DNA from: Oceanobacillus arenosus
GTDB lineage: Bacteria > Bacillota > Bacilli > Bacillales > Amphibacillaceae
Direction of reading: 5' to 3'
Length of the DNA: 64,000 nucleotides
NCBI RefSeq assembly: GCF_003369575.1
Contig: NZ_PIOC01000003.1
Location: 62,001 to 126,000 of the forward strand
Shown here in pieces: positions 43,500 through 50,837 of the stretch. The notes under the pieces were generated by a model. That model was not told the DNA's origin. It saw nothing but the letters and a program-made list of their open reading frames with translations, and did no database searches. Every line of letters begins with the position of its first letter. Position 1 is the first letter of the stretch. A program made the position numbers and the translations under genes.

Positions 43500-44010
43500 T
43501 TTTATTTGACTTTATCTTATATTATTTTTAAAATACTGTCAATTAGTTTTTTGACTTTTATTTTAATTCAATTTAAATATCTAAACTTAAAAAGATGGCT
43601 AATGCTTGATTTGATTCAGACGATGTGAACTCGAAATTTATTTAAATCTTATAATTAGTAGTATTTTAATTAATCTTATACCAGTGGATCAATAACCCTT
43701 TACAATATACTTAGAGATTATATTATGTATTTTCTTGTCACATTTTGTCATTTCTATCAACTTGTAGAGGGATATTGTGGTCATACAGCAGTAATTGCGC
43801 AGTAAGGAACATGTAGAATCAATGGCTCTCTTCCAGGATGGTCAGATAGGCTTGATCAATTGAATCAAAAAGGGATATATTGTGGTTTCCACAGCTAGTG
43901 ATGTTGTACATATATTTTTAATACCAGATTACGTGTAGCTTTCAATCATTTAGCTCATCCTTATTTCTTAAAAATATTAAATCTAGTATTATAACTAGAT
44001 TAATTAGAAA
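43500..44010. other. Intergenic, no gene seen
   Basis: About 510 bp of AT-rich sequence between the operon regulator and the flagellin remnant. No frame with a credible start signal and no strong hairpin were seen. Confidence 0.5.
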
Positions 44011-44033
44011 GGACCCTAGCAAAGCCAGGATCC
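44011..44033 (-). terminator. Terminator of the flagellin remnant
   Basis: On the minus strand GGATCCTGGC and GCTAGGGTCC pair around TTT, followed by TTTC. The intact flagellin gene has the matching terminator at 48951-48973. Confidence 0.75.
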
Positions 44034-44048
44034 CTCTCAAATCTAATA

Positions 44049-44518
44049 TTATTGTAATAACTGTAAAACACCTTGTGGTTGTTGGTTGGCTTGCTTCGCC
44101 ACTATGTCTTTCGAGCATAGAATAGACTATATCTTCACCCTTATAACTTTGTAAGGGGCTGGGCACTTCGAATGATGAACGTTTCATCACCCTACGAATC
44201 TCATTGCCATGGCATTCGCTTTAGGCAGTGCATTCTAGTCGTTGAACCTTCGCCAGGTTTTCACCACAGACGCTTGGCTGCTGATTATCCATTGTTTCAT
44301 TGTTTTGTTTTTCAAACCATCACGTCTGCCGTTTCCAGCTACGTTGTGGTACAAAACACTTTAGTAAGTTCCAGCAATTCACCCAGTTATGATCTAACCC
44401 GTTACCAGATTAGACGCCCTTCCATCAAATTACTGAAGAAGTTGTAATACGCCTTAAGGCATTTGCTGGGATTAAGCTAACATAGATTGTGCCGCTTGTG
44501 AAAGGATGTTGTTCTTAG
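44049..44518 (-). pseudogene. hag: Flagellin gene 3' fragment carrying a group I intron
   Basis: The outer exon parts, 44518-44475 and 44093-44049, match the last ~90 bases of the intact flagellin gene at 48990. Spliced, they read KNNILSQAAQSMLA then QANQQPQGVLQLLQ-stop, identical to the intact protein. Between them lies a 381-nt insertion with group I intron structure. Upstream of 44518 the flagellin sequence stops and unrelated sequence begins, so at least 95% of this gene copy is missing. The terminator survives. Confidence 0.88.
44094..44474 (-). ncRNA. Group I self-splicing intron without ORF, in a flagellin fragment
   Basis: Minus-strand order and sequences of the core: P AATTGCTGGAA (44379-44369), Q AATCAGCAGCCAAG (44286-44273), R GTTCAACGACTAGA (44247-44234), S AAGATATAGTC (44135-44125). 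R and S pair (GACTA with TAGTC) as P7; P and Q pair as P4. The 5' exon ends in T (U) and the intron ends in G at 44094, as group I chemistry requires, and the spliced exons restore the flagellin frame exactly. At 381 nt it has no room for a homing endonuclease. Confidence 0.88.
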
Positions 44519-44610
44519 CGGTGTGCTTCTGACCGTAGCATTCTGACGGGAATCCCACCGCTGTATGTTACGACCTTGCTTGGTCGCACTTACAGGCACC
44601 CAAACCTAGT
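44519..44610 (-). other. Possible right end of an IS200/IS605-type element (omega RNA-like)
   Basis: On the minus strand, GACC..GGTC and AGCGGTG..CACCGCT hairpins enclose GGGATTCCCGTCAGAA and CTACGGTCAGAAGC, a pattern I associate with TnpB guide-RNA scaffolds at IS605 right ends. It abuts the flagellin exon exactly where homology starts. No tnpA or tnpB is present, so it would be a remnant. The match is from memory and tentative. Confidence 0.35.
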
Positions 44611-44653
44611 TTCAAATAAATCCCACCTAAAATGTAGACGGGATTTATTTGAA
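44611..44653. repeat. 14-bp perfect inverted repeat
   Basis: TTCAAATAAATCCC and GGGATTTATTTGAA around a 15-nt loop; possibly a terminator, but without a good T-run. Confidence 0.5.
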
Positions 44654-44706
44654 TCTTAACTCAACAAGACTTCCTAATTTAGCAATTTAACGCTTTAATG
44701 CCGTGG

Positions 44707-44720
44707 GGGTCTGACCCCAG
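44707..44720 (-). repeat. Short palindromic repeat CTGGGGTCAGACCC, copy 2
   Basis: The exact reverse complement of 21770-21783, placed about 30 bp after the stop of the RHH gene. Confidence 0.5.
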
Positions 44721-44748
44721 CATTCTAGATGAATGGTTGGGGTTTTTC

Positions 44749-44946
44749 TCAGATGACTCCATGCTTTTCCAAAAGATCGGAAACTGCTCTGTTGACAAAT
44801 TTCTTGACACTAATTCCATTGCTTTTCAACCACATAACTTTCTCGTAAAGTTCTGGTTCTAAATAAGTTGTGATTCGTTTGCTTGTCTTCTTATTAGCTT
44901 GTTTCAACAATGCTTGCATTTCCTTTGGCACCGTTTCATTTTCCAT
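44749..44946 (-). CDS. Small ribbon-helix-helix-like protein, 65 aa
   Basis: The C-terminal 45 residues (KKTSKRITTYLEPELYEKVMWLK, then SVKKFVNRAVSDLLEKHG) follow the strand-helix-helix pattern of Arc/CopG-type DNA-binding proteins. AAGGAGC precedes the ATG. It is the last of a run of minus-strand accessory genes with integrase and RadC genes, so a regulator of that island is plausible. Confidence 0.6.
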   Translation of the reverse strand: MENETVPKEMQALLKQANKKTSKRITTYLEPELYEKVMWLKSNGISVKKFVNRAVSDLLEKHGVI

Positions 44947-45139
44947 TTTGTTTGCTCCTTCATTTCTTCCCTAATTAATTGTTTACAATGAAGTAGCTTT
45001 TTTAAGAGATAACTTTGTCTACTCAACTCCTACTTCCGTTTCACAATAATCGCCAACACTACTTCTGTCACTCCTATTAAAATCTCCTTAATGAGTTCCT
45101 TATTATGCTCTTGCATCCTATTCATTCCATCCTTTCTTA

Positions 45140-45445
45140 CTAGTAATCCGATGGAAAAAGCATCATCTGATTCTTCCCATCATCGATGCACCACACTTTT
45201 TCTGTGATTGGATTGGTACTTTTTAGTGTAATACTCCATTTCTGTTCCCGTTCTGGCACTTCTTGACGATGAACAATCATTTGCTTTCCGTCTAGCACGC
45301 TTAGTTCAAACACCTGGAGATAGTCTAGTTTCGACCCTTGGCTTTTCAATTCATCGATTAAGTGCCACAAGAGTAGCTGGATTTCAATATGCAGTTCATC
45401 GGCAATTGCTCTAGTCATATATCGCTTACCTGTAGATTCAAACAT
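45140..45445 (-). CDS. DUF960-family protein
   Basis: 101 residues. GKRYMTRAIADELHIEIQLLLWHLIDEL and KLDYLQVFELSVLDGKQMIVHRQEVPE match the DUF960 pattern found in phage and mobile-element genes of Firmicutes. Function is unknown. AGGAGGTC precedes the ATG. It begins 13 bp after the neighbouring gene, forming a pair with it. Confidence 0.72.
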   Translation of the reverse strand: MFESTGKRYMTRAIADELHIEIQLLLWHLIDELKSQGSKLDYLQVFELSVLDGKQMIVHRQEVPEREQKWSITLKSTNPITEKVWCIDDGKNQMMLFPSDY

Positions 45446-45458
45446 GCTGGACCTCCTA

Positions 45459-45803
45459 TTAATTTGCTAGCCATGTTTCGATTATTTCCGTGAACGTACC
45501 TTTGAGAAAATACACGATATTCATCTGATGGTCTTGCATGATACCAATGCGATAGTACTCCTTTTCTACTTCAATAAATTCAACTTGCTCAATCAGACCG
45601 AACAACCAATGTTTGTCATCAGATTCATTCAAATGGTACAAACAGGCATGGGTAGGCAATGAGAAAGTATCCAATGTTTTACCTTCTCCCTCAGCTTCGA
45701 ACATGCCTACAAATTGTTGCTTGATTTCTTCTATATATAAAGCAGGTAAATTTTCTGTTTGCTTTAATGCTTTTATATCTGCGAAGGTTTGAATACGCCT
45801 CAT
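45459..45803 (-). CDS. Hypothetical protein, 114 aa (mobile-island gene)
   Basis: No family recognised. It is acidic, probably alpha/beta, with a WLFGLIEQVEFIEVEKEYYRIGIM core followed by IVYFLKGTFTEIIETWL. It is similar in size and style to the protein at 47091-47450 (both have a C-terminal segment about use or state of a value in hydrophobic strands), but no clear homology could be shown by eye. AAGGGAGG precedes its ATG. It lies in a likely operon with the DUF960 gene downstream and the recombinase upstream. Confidence 0.62.
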   Translation of the reverse strand: MRRIQTFADIKALKQTENLPALYIEEIKQQFVGMFEAEGEGKTLDTFSLPTHACLYHLNESDDKHWLFGLIEQVEFIEVEKEYYRIGIMQDHQMNIVYFLKGTFTEIIETWLAN

Positions 45804-45823
45804 TTCTTTGCATCCTCCCTTTA

Positions 45824-46693
45824 TTAGAGTTTTTCTACTGCTTCTTTCTTTTCTTCTCTCGTTGTTTGAATATAGAATTTAGTAGTAATATTCACTGAAT
45901 AATGACCTGCGAGCTTACTTACTGTGATGAGATCGACTCCTTTCTTGATGAGTCTGGTGCAAAAGGTGTGACGAAACAGGTGCGGGTGCAATAGGAAACC
46001 GATTTCTTTTGAAATATTTGCCAACCACCCCCGAACGGCATCTCGATGCATCTTTTTCCCGCGCTGACTCAGAAGCAAATACGGGCTGTCGCTGAAAACA
46101 GACTCGGAACGCTCTTCCTTGCGATAGGTCTGAATCAAACGTAGGACATCTTCCCGAAGCCCGATTTCTCGGTGCTTTCCGCCTTTTCCAACGACTTGAA
46201 GTGTACTAGTCAACGTGTCAATGTCTGCCAACTTTATTCCTACTAATTCACTCACTCGAACACCTGTGTAGAGCAATAGGTACACAATCAATTTATTTCT
46301 TTGGCTCACTTTGCTTTGATTTTCTACAAAGAATAAGACTTGTTCCACCTGTTCATCGGATAATGCAGTTACTTCCCCTTCACTACCAGCAGCAATAAGT
46401 ATCCGATCTCGTTTCAATTGGATATACGATTCATCTACTATTCCTTTGGTTCGTAGAAAATCGTTGTAAACTTTCAGGCTATTTACCTTCTTATTGATCG
46501 TGGAAACAGCATAGTTCTGCTTTATCAGATATTCTTTGTATCGTACAAATGAAAAACGAGATAGGACTGTTTGGTCGTTTGACCGTTTCTGCAAGTAGCT
46601 TTGGAATCCTTTGATGTCTGTTACATAGGACTCAATCGTTTTTGGGGCTTTTCCTTCTTCTAATAGCCATTGGGCAAATGATTCTATTTCCAT
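45824..46693 (-). CDS. Tyrosine recombinase / integrase
   Basis: A 289-residue XerC/D-like recombinase: SAM-like N-terminal core-binding domain (SFAQWLLEEGKAPKTIESYVTDIKGFQSYL) and catalytic domain with Arg in TGVRVSELVGI, HLFRHTFCTRL (HxxR), LAGHYSVN (His) and the nucleophile Tyr in TTKFYIQTTR. All catalytic residues are present. It probably integrates or resolves the surrounding island; no attachment site pair was found by eye. GGAGAGG precedes the ATG, and a stem-loop lies 40 bp upstream. Confidence 0.86.
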   Translation of the reverse strand: MEIESFAQWLLEEGKAPKTIESYVTDIKGFQSYLQKRSNDQTVLSRFSFVRYKEYLIKQNYAVSTINKKVNSLKVYNDFLRTKGIVDESYIQLKRDRILIAAGSEGEVTALSDEQVEQVLFFVENQSKVSQRNKLIVYLLLYTGVRVSELVGIKLADIDTLTSTLQVVGKGGKHREIGLREDVLRLIQTYRKEERSESVFSDSPYLLLSQRGKKMHRDAVRGWLANISKEIGFLLHPHLFRHTFCTRLIKKGVDLITVSKLAGHYSVNITTKFYIQTTREEKKEAVEKL

Positions 46694-47090
46694 TGGTGAT
46701 ACCTCTCCTATCCTTGTAAAATGGCATGAAAAATAGCCATTGACTCTACTTAGACGTCAATAGCTGTTTGAAAACTTTCCTTATATTTAATCTTCCTATT
46801 TTTCCTGGGTATTGCCTTTGCGTGTTTCTGTATCTTTTCAGAAGGATATCTCTCCAAACACGAAAAGGGCTATTGATGTTTAATATTACACACCAATAGC
46901 CCTTTTATTTTTCTAGCTTATTCATTTTTCAACCCACCTATCTCAGCTCACGACAGTTATATAATAATGACGTGAGTATTTTCTTGTGAAAAGCATCTTG
47001 CTTCTATGTCAGTATTCACTTTTATGAAATTGCATCATACCATCATTAGTAATGTCGTGAGATTACTTGAAGTATTGTCATGAGTTTCTG
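46694..47090. other. Non-coding gap with two hairpins inside the island
   Basis: One stem, AGCCATTGAC (46735-46744) with GTCAATAGCT (46756-46765), on the minus strand ends in ATTTTT. A second, AAAAGGGCTATTG (46863-46875) with CAATAGCCCTTTT (46894-46906), is a perfect 13-bp bidirectional terminator. Both stems contain CTATTG/CAATAG. No gene is seen. Confidence 0.6.
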
Positions 47091-47450
47091 TTAATCTACG
47101 TATATTTCGTATGCAATTGCTTTTCCATCTTTAAGCCAAATTTCATACAATAGTATTCTTGTATTTTCTTCGATTACGATTCCAGCAATCCATTGTTTAT
47201 CCTTTTGATCCACATACAAATAAGATTGTAAGAGCAACGGATTTGGCAACTGTTTCAGGTGTTCAACTGGAATAAGTGAATCATCGATGTCCTCATGGGT
47301 GAATCGATGAGCTTCATAGCTTACATTTTCTCTTGGGACAATCATCTGAAATAACTTTTTCATCCTATCTATAAACCATCTTTCATCATATACACTGTTG
47401 CCCTCATTATTAGATGTACCCTTGTTCTTTAAGTGAAACAAAGCTATCAT
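47091..47450 (-). CDS. Hypothetical protein, 119 aa, overlapping the RadC-like gene
   Basis: No family recognised. Overlaps the 3' end of the RadC-like gene by 41 bp. The body (KKLFQMIVPRENVSYEAHRF, then SYLYVDQKDKQWIAGIVIEENTRILLYEIWLKDGKAIAYEIYVD) looks like a compact alpha/beta protein. The GGGAG before the ATG is too close, so a later start (for example at MKKLF) is possible. It may be translated by coupling with the upstream gene. Confidence 0.55.
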   Translation of the reverse strand: MIALFHLKNKGTSNNEGNSVYDERWFIDRMKKLFQMIVPRENVSYEAHRFTHEDIDDSLIPVEHLKQLPNPLLLQSYLYVDQKDKQWIAGIVIEENTRILLYEIWLKDGKAIAYEIYVD

Positions 47451-47922
47451 CTCCCATCACGATATGGTCTAATAGTTCAATCCCCATCACATTGCCTGCT
47501 TCCTTCAATCTACGTGTAACCTGGATATCCTCTTGACTAGGATCTGCCTGTCCCGACGGATGATTATGCCCGACTAAAATTGAAGCTGCATTTGATAGAA
47601 TAGCTGGCTTCATCACTTCCCTCGGATGAACAAGGCTTGCATTTAAACTACCAATATGACAGATATTAATGGATGTCGGCTGATTCTTCGTATCTAAGCA
47701 GATGACAATAAAGTACTCCCGATCAACATCGCCTAGGAATTTCTTCAACAAATCATACCCATCTTCTGGACTACAAACTGAGCGATTCTTGTACAACATA
47801 CTCGATTCCTTCACTAATCTTAGACTAACGATATCTACTCGTTTTGCAGGCTTTCGCTTCCCTTCCACCTCCCTCACTTGCAACAATTCAAGTTGTTCTT
47901 CATTTGATTCGTACTTTTTCAT
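47410..47922 (-). CDS. RadC-family JAB/MPN-domain protein
   Basis: A 170-residue protein with the RadC C-terminal domain: EYFIVICLDTKNQPTSINICHIGSLNAS, the metal motif VGHNHPSGQADPSQED and LLDHIVMGDDSFVSLKEQG. The JAMM set (His-x-His-x7-Ser-x2-Asp) is complete. The N-terminal HhH domain of housekeeping RadC is missing; this short form is typical of mobile elements and toxin-antitoxin/plasmid regions. GGGGAGG precedes the ATG. Confidence 0.86.
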   Translation of the reverse strand: MKKYESNEEQLELLQVREVEGKRKPAKRVDIVSLRLVKESSMLYKNRSVCSPEDGYDLLKKFLGDVDREYFIVICLDTKNQPTSINICHIGSLNASLVHPREVMKPAILSNAASILVGHNHPSGQADPSQEDIQVTRRLKEAGNVMGIELLDHIVMGDDSFVSLKEQGYI

Positions 47923-47949
47923 ACAATTTTCCTCCCCAAATTAAAATAA

Positions 47950-47975
47950 CCCTAATTCCACAATGGGAATTAGGG
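47950..47975 (-). terminator. Terminator-like hairpin ahead of the RadC-like gene
   Basis: CCCTAATTCC and GGAATTAGGG, a perfect 10-bp stem. On the minus strand TTATTTT follows. It probably ends the transcript of the 48071-48511 gene. Confidence 0.65.
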
Positions 47976-48070
47976 CTATATAGTTGATTCGGGATTATAA
48001 TATATATTTACTACTTTATTTAAAACTGTTGTAAATAAAGTAAACTCGTTTTGATATCTCGATATATTGC

Positions 48071-48511
48071 TTATTGAATTAATAATGGCAACAATTCTTC
48101 CATCAATCTCTTAATATCTTCACTTGCTTCATTAAATAAATTCGACTTTTCCTCATGAGCTTTTTGAGATGACTGCTCCTGTACAGAACTCAAATCCTCT
48201 TCATTGTATGATGCTGGATTCTTGTTTGTCAGGTCAATAGCATAATTTTGTTCATTAAACATAACTAAATTATTAATAGGTGAATCCTCTTCAATTAAAT
48301 TTAATACTTCCTCTATAAGACGAGAACCTTCTAACAAGTCACTAAGTTCATGAATAATATCGAGAAATTCGTCAAATAATTTTGAAGATATATAAGGATC
48401 ATGATTCAGAAATTTATCTTCAGGTAATGGAAAGTCCGCGATTGAGTAAAAGCCTTCTTCTAATTTTTCATATACATCTTGTAATTTTGATAGAGCACTA
48501 TAAAGCGCCAT
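48071..48511 (-). CDS. Hypothetical acidic helical protein, 146 aa
   Basis: No family recognised. Highly acidic and predicted mainly helical, with LDEFLDIIHELSDLLEGSRLIEEVLNLIEED in the middle and KRLMEELLPLL at the end. There is no signal or membrane segment. AGGAGATG precedes the ATG. It lies between the coiled-coil gene and the island, all on the minus strand. Confidence 0.58.
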   Translation of the reverse strand: MALYSALSKLQDVYEKLEEGFYSIADFPLPEDKFLNHDPYISSKLFDEFLDIIHELSDLLEGSRLIEEVLNLIEEDSPINNLVMFNEQNYAIDLTNKNPASYNEEDLSSVQEQSSQKAHEEKSNLFNEASEDIKRLMEELLPLLIQ

Positions 48512-48653
48512 AAAATCATCTCCTAAGCGATAAGTTATTCCTAGTTCAACAGATAAAGAAAGGCGTATCTAATGATGATATTATCCAACATAGACAGTTA
48601 CAACAGTTGAACCGTTTCCCACCTAACATCAAGGAAACATATATCGATTTCCT

Positions 48654-48893
48654 TTAATGCACAACACCTTTCAATTGCTTTTCTAATGATTGAATTTCAC
48701 TTTTCAGTTCATTCAATTGAAAATTCAGCCTCTCAATTTCAAACGAAGTAAGTTCATCTTCACGAGCATATTCAGCTATCTTTTTCATTTCATGTAGTTT
48801 CACTTCTATTTTTTCTAAAATAGAATCCCGTTCCCTACACCAGTGGAGCTGTTCTTCAAGTAACTTTTTATACTCTTGTTGTTTTTTTGTCAA
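48654..48893 (-). CDS. Small coiled-coil protein downstream of flagellin, 79 aa
   Basis: Nearly the whole chain is heptad-rich (EEQLHWCRERDSILEKIEVKLHEMKKIAEYA, then FEIERLNFQLNELKSEIQSLEKQL). Starts at TTG with GGGAG upstream. It follows the flagellin terminator. Unknown function; a flagellar link (chaperone-like small helical proteins are common there) is only positional. Confidence 0.55.
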   Translation of the reverse strand: MTKKQQEYKKLLEEQLHWCRERDSILEKIEVKLHEMKKIAEYAREDELTSFEIERLNFQLNELKSEIQSLEKQLKGVVH

Positions 48894-48950
48894 TGGTATC
48901 TCCCAAATTAAGAATTAGTATCTAGTATTTGTAAATGTTGTTAAAGAAAA

Positions 48951-48973
48951 GGACCCTAGTAAAACTAGAGTCC
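48951..48973 (-). terminator. Terminator of the flagellin gene
   Basis: On the minus strand GGACTCTAGT and ACTAGGGTCC pair around TTT and are followed by TTTTC. Confidence 0.85.
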
Positions 48974-48989
48974 CGATACAAATCTATAA

Positions 48990-50360
48990 TTATTGAAGTA
49001 ATTGTAAAACACCTTGTGGTTGTTGGTTAGCTTGAGCAAGCATTGATTGTGCCGCTTGTGAAAGGATGTTGTTCTTAGTGAATTCCATCATTTCTTTCGC
49101 CATATCAACGTCACGGATACGGGATTCTGCAGCAGTTAAGTTCTCTGCAGATGTACCTAGGTTATTGATAGTATGATCTAAACGGTTTTGATATGCACCA
49201 AGTTTGGAACGTTCTGCTGATACCGTTTCAATTGCATTATTAATAGTTTCGATTGAATTACTTGCATTTGATGCATTTGAAACATCGATATTACTGATAC
49301 CCAAAGCCCCTGCACGCATATCCTGAATAGAAACACTCATTGTTTGGCCTTTGTTCGCACCAATCTGAAATTCCAGGCTATTATCTGCAATAGTTAACTC
49401 AAATGTATCATCATCTGCTGTACCCGATGTATCTATAACAGTACCATCTAAGGCACCACCTTGAAGTGTTACAACGCCACCTTTTTTATCATCCTCTATT
49501 ACTGCAGTAACACCTGCTGGTAGATTTGTTGAAACACTAGCATTAACTCCAGCACTTTCAGCTCCTACAGCTGCAGCTGCTGTACCTGTCGCTGTTAAGG
49601 TATAACCAGAACCATAATCATTGGCTTCAAAAGTTATACCAGTACCAGATACAGTAGCGGTAAATCCAATTTCTGCTGATTTCTTATTTATAGCCGCTGC
49701 CATGTCTGCTGCACTCGTACCTTTTGCAAAAGTAAAATCAACATCATTTAAGATAAGGTTTGTTTCTCCAGCATTTGTAACAGCTCCAGCAATATCAGCA
49801 CCTACTGCAACAGTAGTTTTAGTTGCTGCTGTATCTACAGTAATATCTGAATACGTACCACTTATCGCAAGCTCTCCTGTTTTTTGTACTGCCACTAAGT
49901 TACCTGTAGCAGTTGAATCCGTATTCAAAGCGTTCTTACCAGATTCGCCGTTTAATACTTTTTTAGTATTAAATTCTGTATTGTTACCAATACGATCAAC
50001 CTCTTCTATTAACTGATTGATTTCCTTTTGAATCTCTCCACGGTCTGAATCATTTAAAGTATCATTAGTTGCTTGAACTGACAATTCACGCATACGTTGA
50101 AGGATATCATGTGTTTCGTTTAAAGCACCTTCAGCAGTTTGTATCAATGAATTTGCATCCTGTGCATTTGTAGAAGCTTGTTCCAACCCACGAATCTGCC
50201 CACGCATTTTCTCAGAAATTGCTAGACCTGCTGCATCGTCCTTTGCACCATTGATACGAAGACCTGAAGAAAGTTTCTCCAATGAATTTGCTGTTGCGTT
50301 TTGGTTTGCTCCTAATTGGCGATGTGCGTTAAGAGCAGAAATATTGTGATTGATAATCAT
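48990..50360 (-). CDS. hag: Flagellin
   Basis: A 456-residue filament protein. The conserved N-terminal D0/D1 (MIINHNISALNAHRQLG, LEKLSSGLRINGAKDDAAGLAISEKMRGQ) and C-terminal D1/D0 (ENLTAAESRIRDVDMAKEMMEFTKNNIL, QANQQPQGVLQLLQ) flank a variable, Ala/Thr/Gly-rich surface domain from about 150 to 345. Export is by the flagellar type III apparatus, so no signal peptide. It has a sigma-D promoter and a long leader; GGAGG precedes the ATG. No intron interrupts this copy, in contrast to the remnant at 44049-44518, whose 3' end is nearly identical. Confidence 0.96.
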   Translation of the reverse strand: MIINHNISALNAHRQLGANQNATANSLEKLSSGLRINGAKDDAAGLAISEKMRGQIRGLEQASTNAQDANSLIQTAEGALNETHDILQRMRELSVQATNDTLNDSDRGEIQKEINQLIEEVDRIGNNTEFNTKKVLNGESGKNALNTDSTATGNLVAVQKTGELAISGTYSDITVDTAATKTTVAVGADIAGAVTNAGETNLILNDVDFTFAKGTSAADMAAAINKKSAEIGFTATVSGTGITFEANDYGSGYTLTATGTAAAAVGAESAGVNASVSTNLPAGVTAVIEDDKKGGVVTLQGGALDGTVIDTSGTADDDTFELTIADNSLEFQIGANKGQTMSVSIQDMRAGALGISNIDVSNASNASNSIETINNAIETVSAERSKLGAYQNRLDHTINNLGTSAENLTAAESRIRDVDMAKEMMEFTKNNILSQAAQSMLAQANQQPQGVLQLLQ

Positions 50361-50573
50361 TTTTCCTTACCTCCATGTAAGTGTATTTTATTTTTTGCAG
50401 GTCACATCCTTGTGTCCCACATCTATAACAACTCTAATTTAGAGTTATTAACAAATTGTCGTGCAGCTCTCCTAAGAGAATTTTGTAATCTTTCTGAGAA
50501 TACACTAATAAATCTATGTAACCCTCAGACTTATTGAAAATCTCTCACCATCCAGATTGGTAATACATTACTT

Positions 50574-50599
50574 ATATCGGCAGATTTCGATAATGTTTA
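50574..50599 (-). promoter_or_regulatory. Sigma-D promoter of flagellin
   Basis: On the minus strand TAAA, 14 bases, GCCGATAT: the -10 is a perfect sigma-D box and the spacing is one below the usual 15. It gives a leader of about 205 nt. Confidence 0.8.
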
Positions 50600-50742
50600 A
50601 CGTTTTTTAGAAATTATTTAGTAGATTATTTATTATCATGTTCCAACAAGTAGTTCAAGAAACCGAGCATTAATTTATTAACAGCGTCTCTTCCCTTTAA
50701 ATATATATAACGGTAATTTTTCTACATTTTCAAAAATAACCC

Positions 50743-50771
50743 TTGACTTCCTCACAAATTCTCCTTAAATT
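50743..50771 (+). promoter_or_regulatory. Candidate sigma-A promoter of the HTH-dynamin gene
   Basis: TTGACT (50743-50748), 17 bases, TAAATT (50766-50771). The latter is four of six to consensus. It lies about 65 bp ahead of the start codon. Confidence 0.45.
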
Positions 50772-50837
50772 TAATATAGTGGAAACAACTAAATGTTTTC
50801 CGTTTATTAATTCCCAAAACCCACAGGAGGTAATACA

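Noticed and set aside
43942-44190. An 82-aa minus-strand open frame over the flagellin fragment
   Set aside because: It crosses the intron 3' half and the downstream exon in the wrong frame; group I intron structure explains the sequence better.
49621-50016. A 131-aa frame opposite flagellin
   Set aside because: It is an antisense shadow of the low-complexity Ala/Thr-rich central domain.
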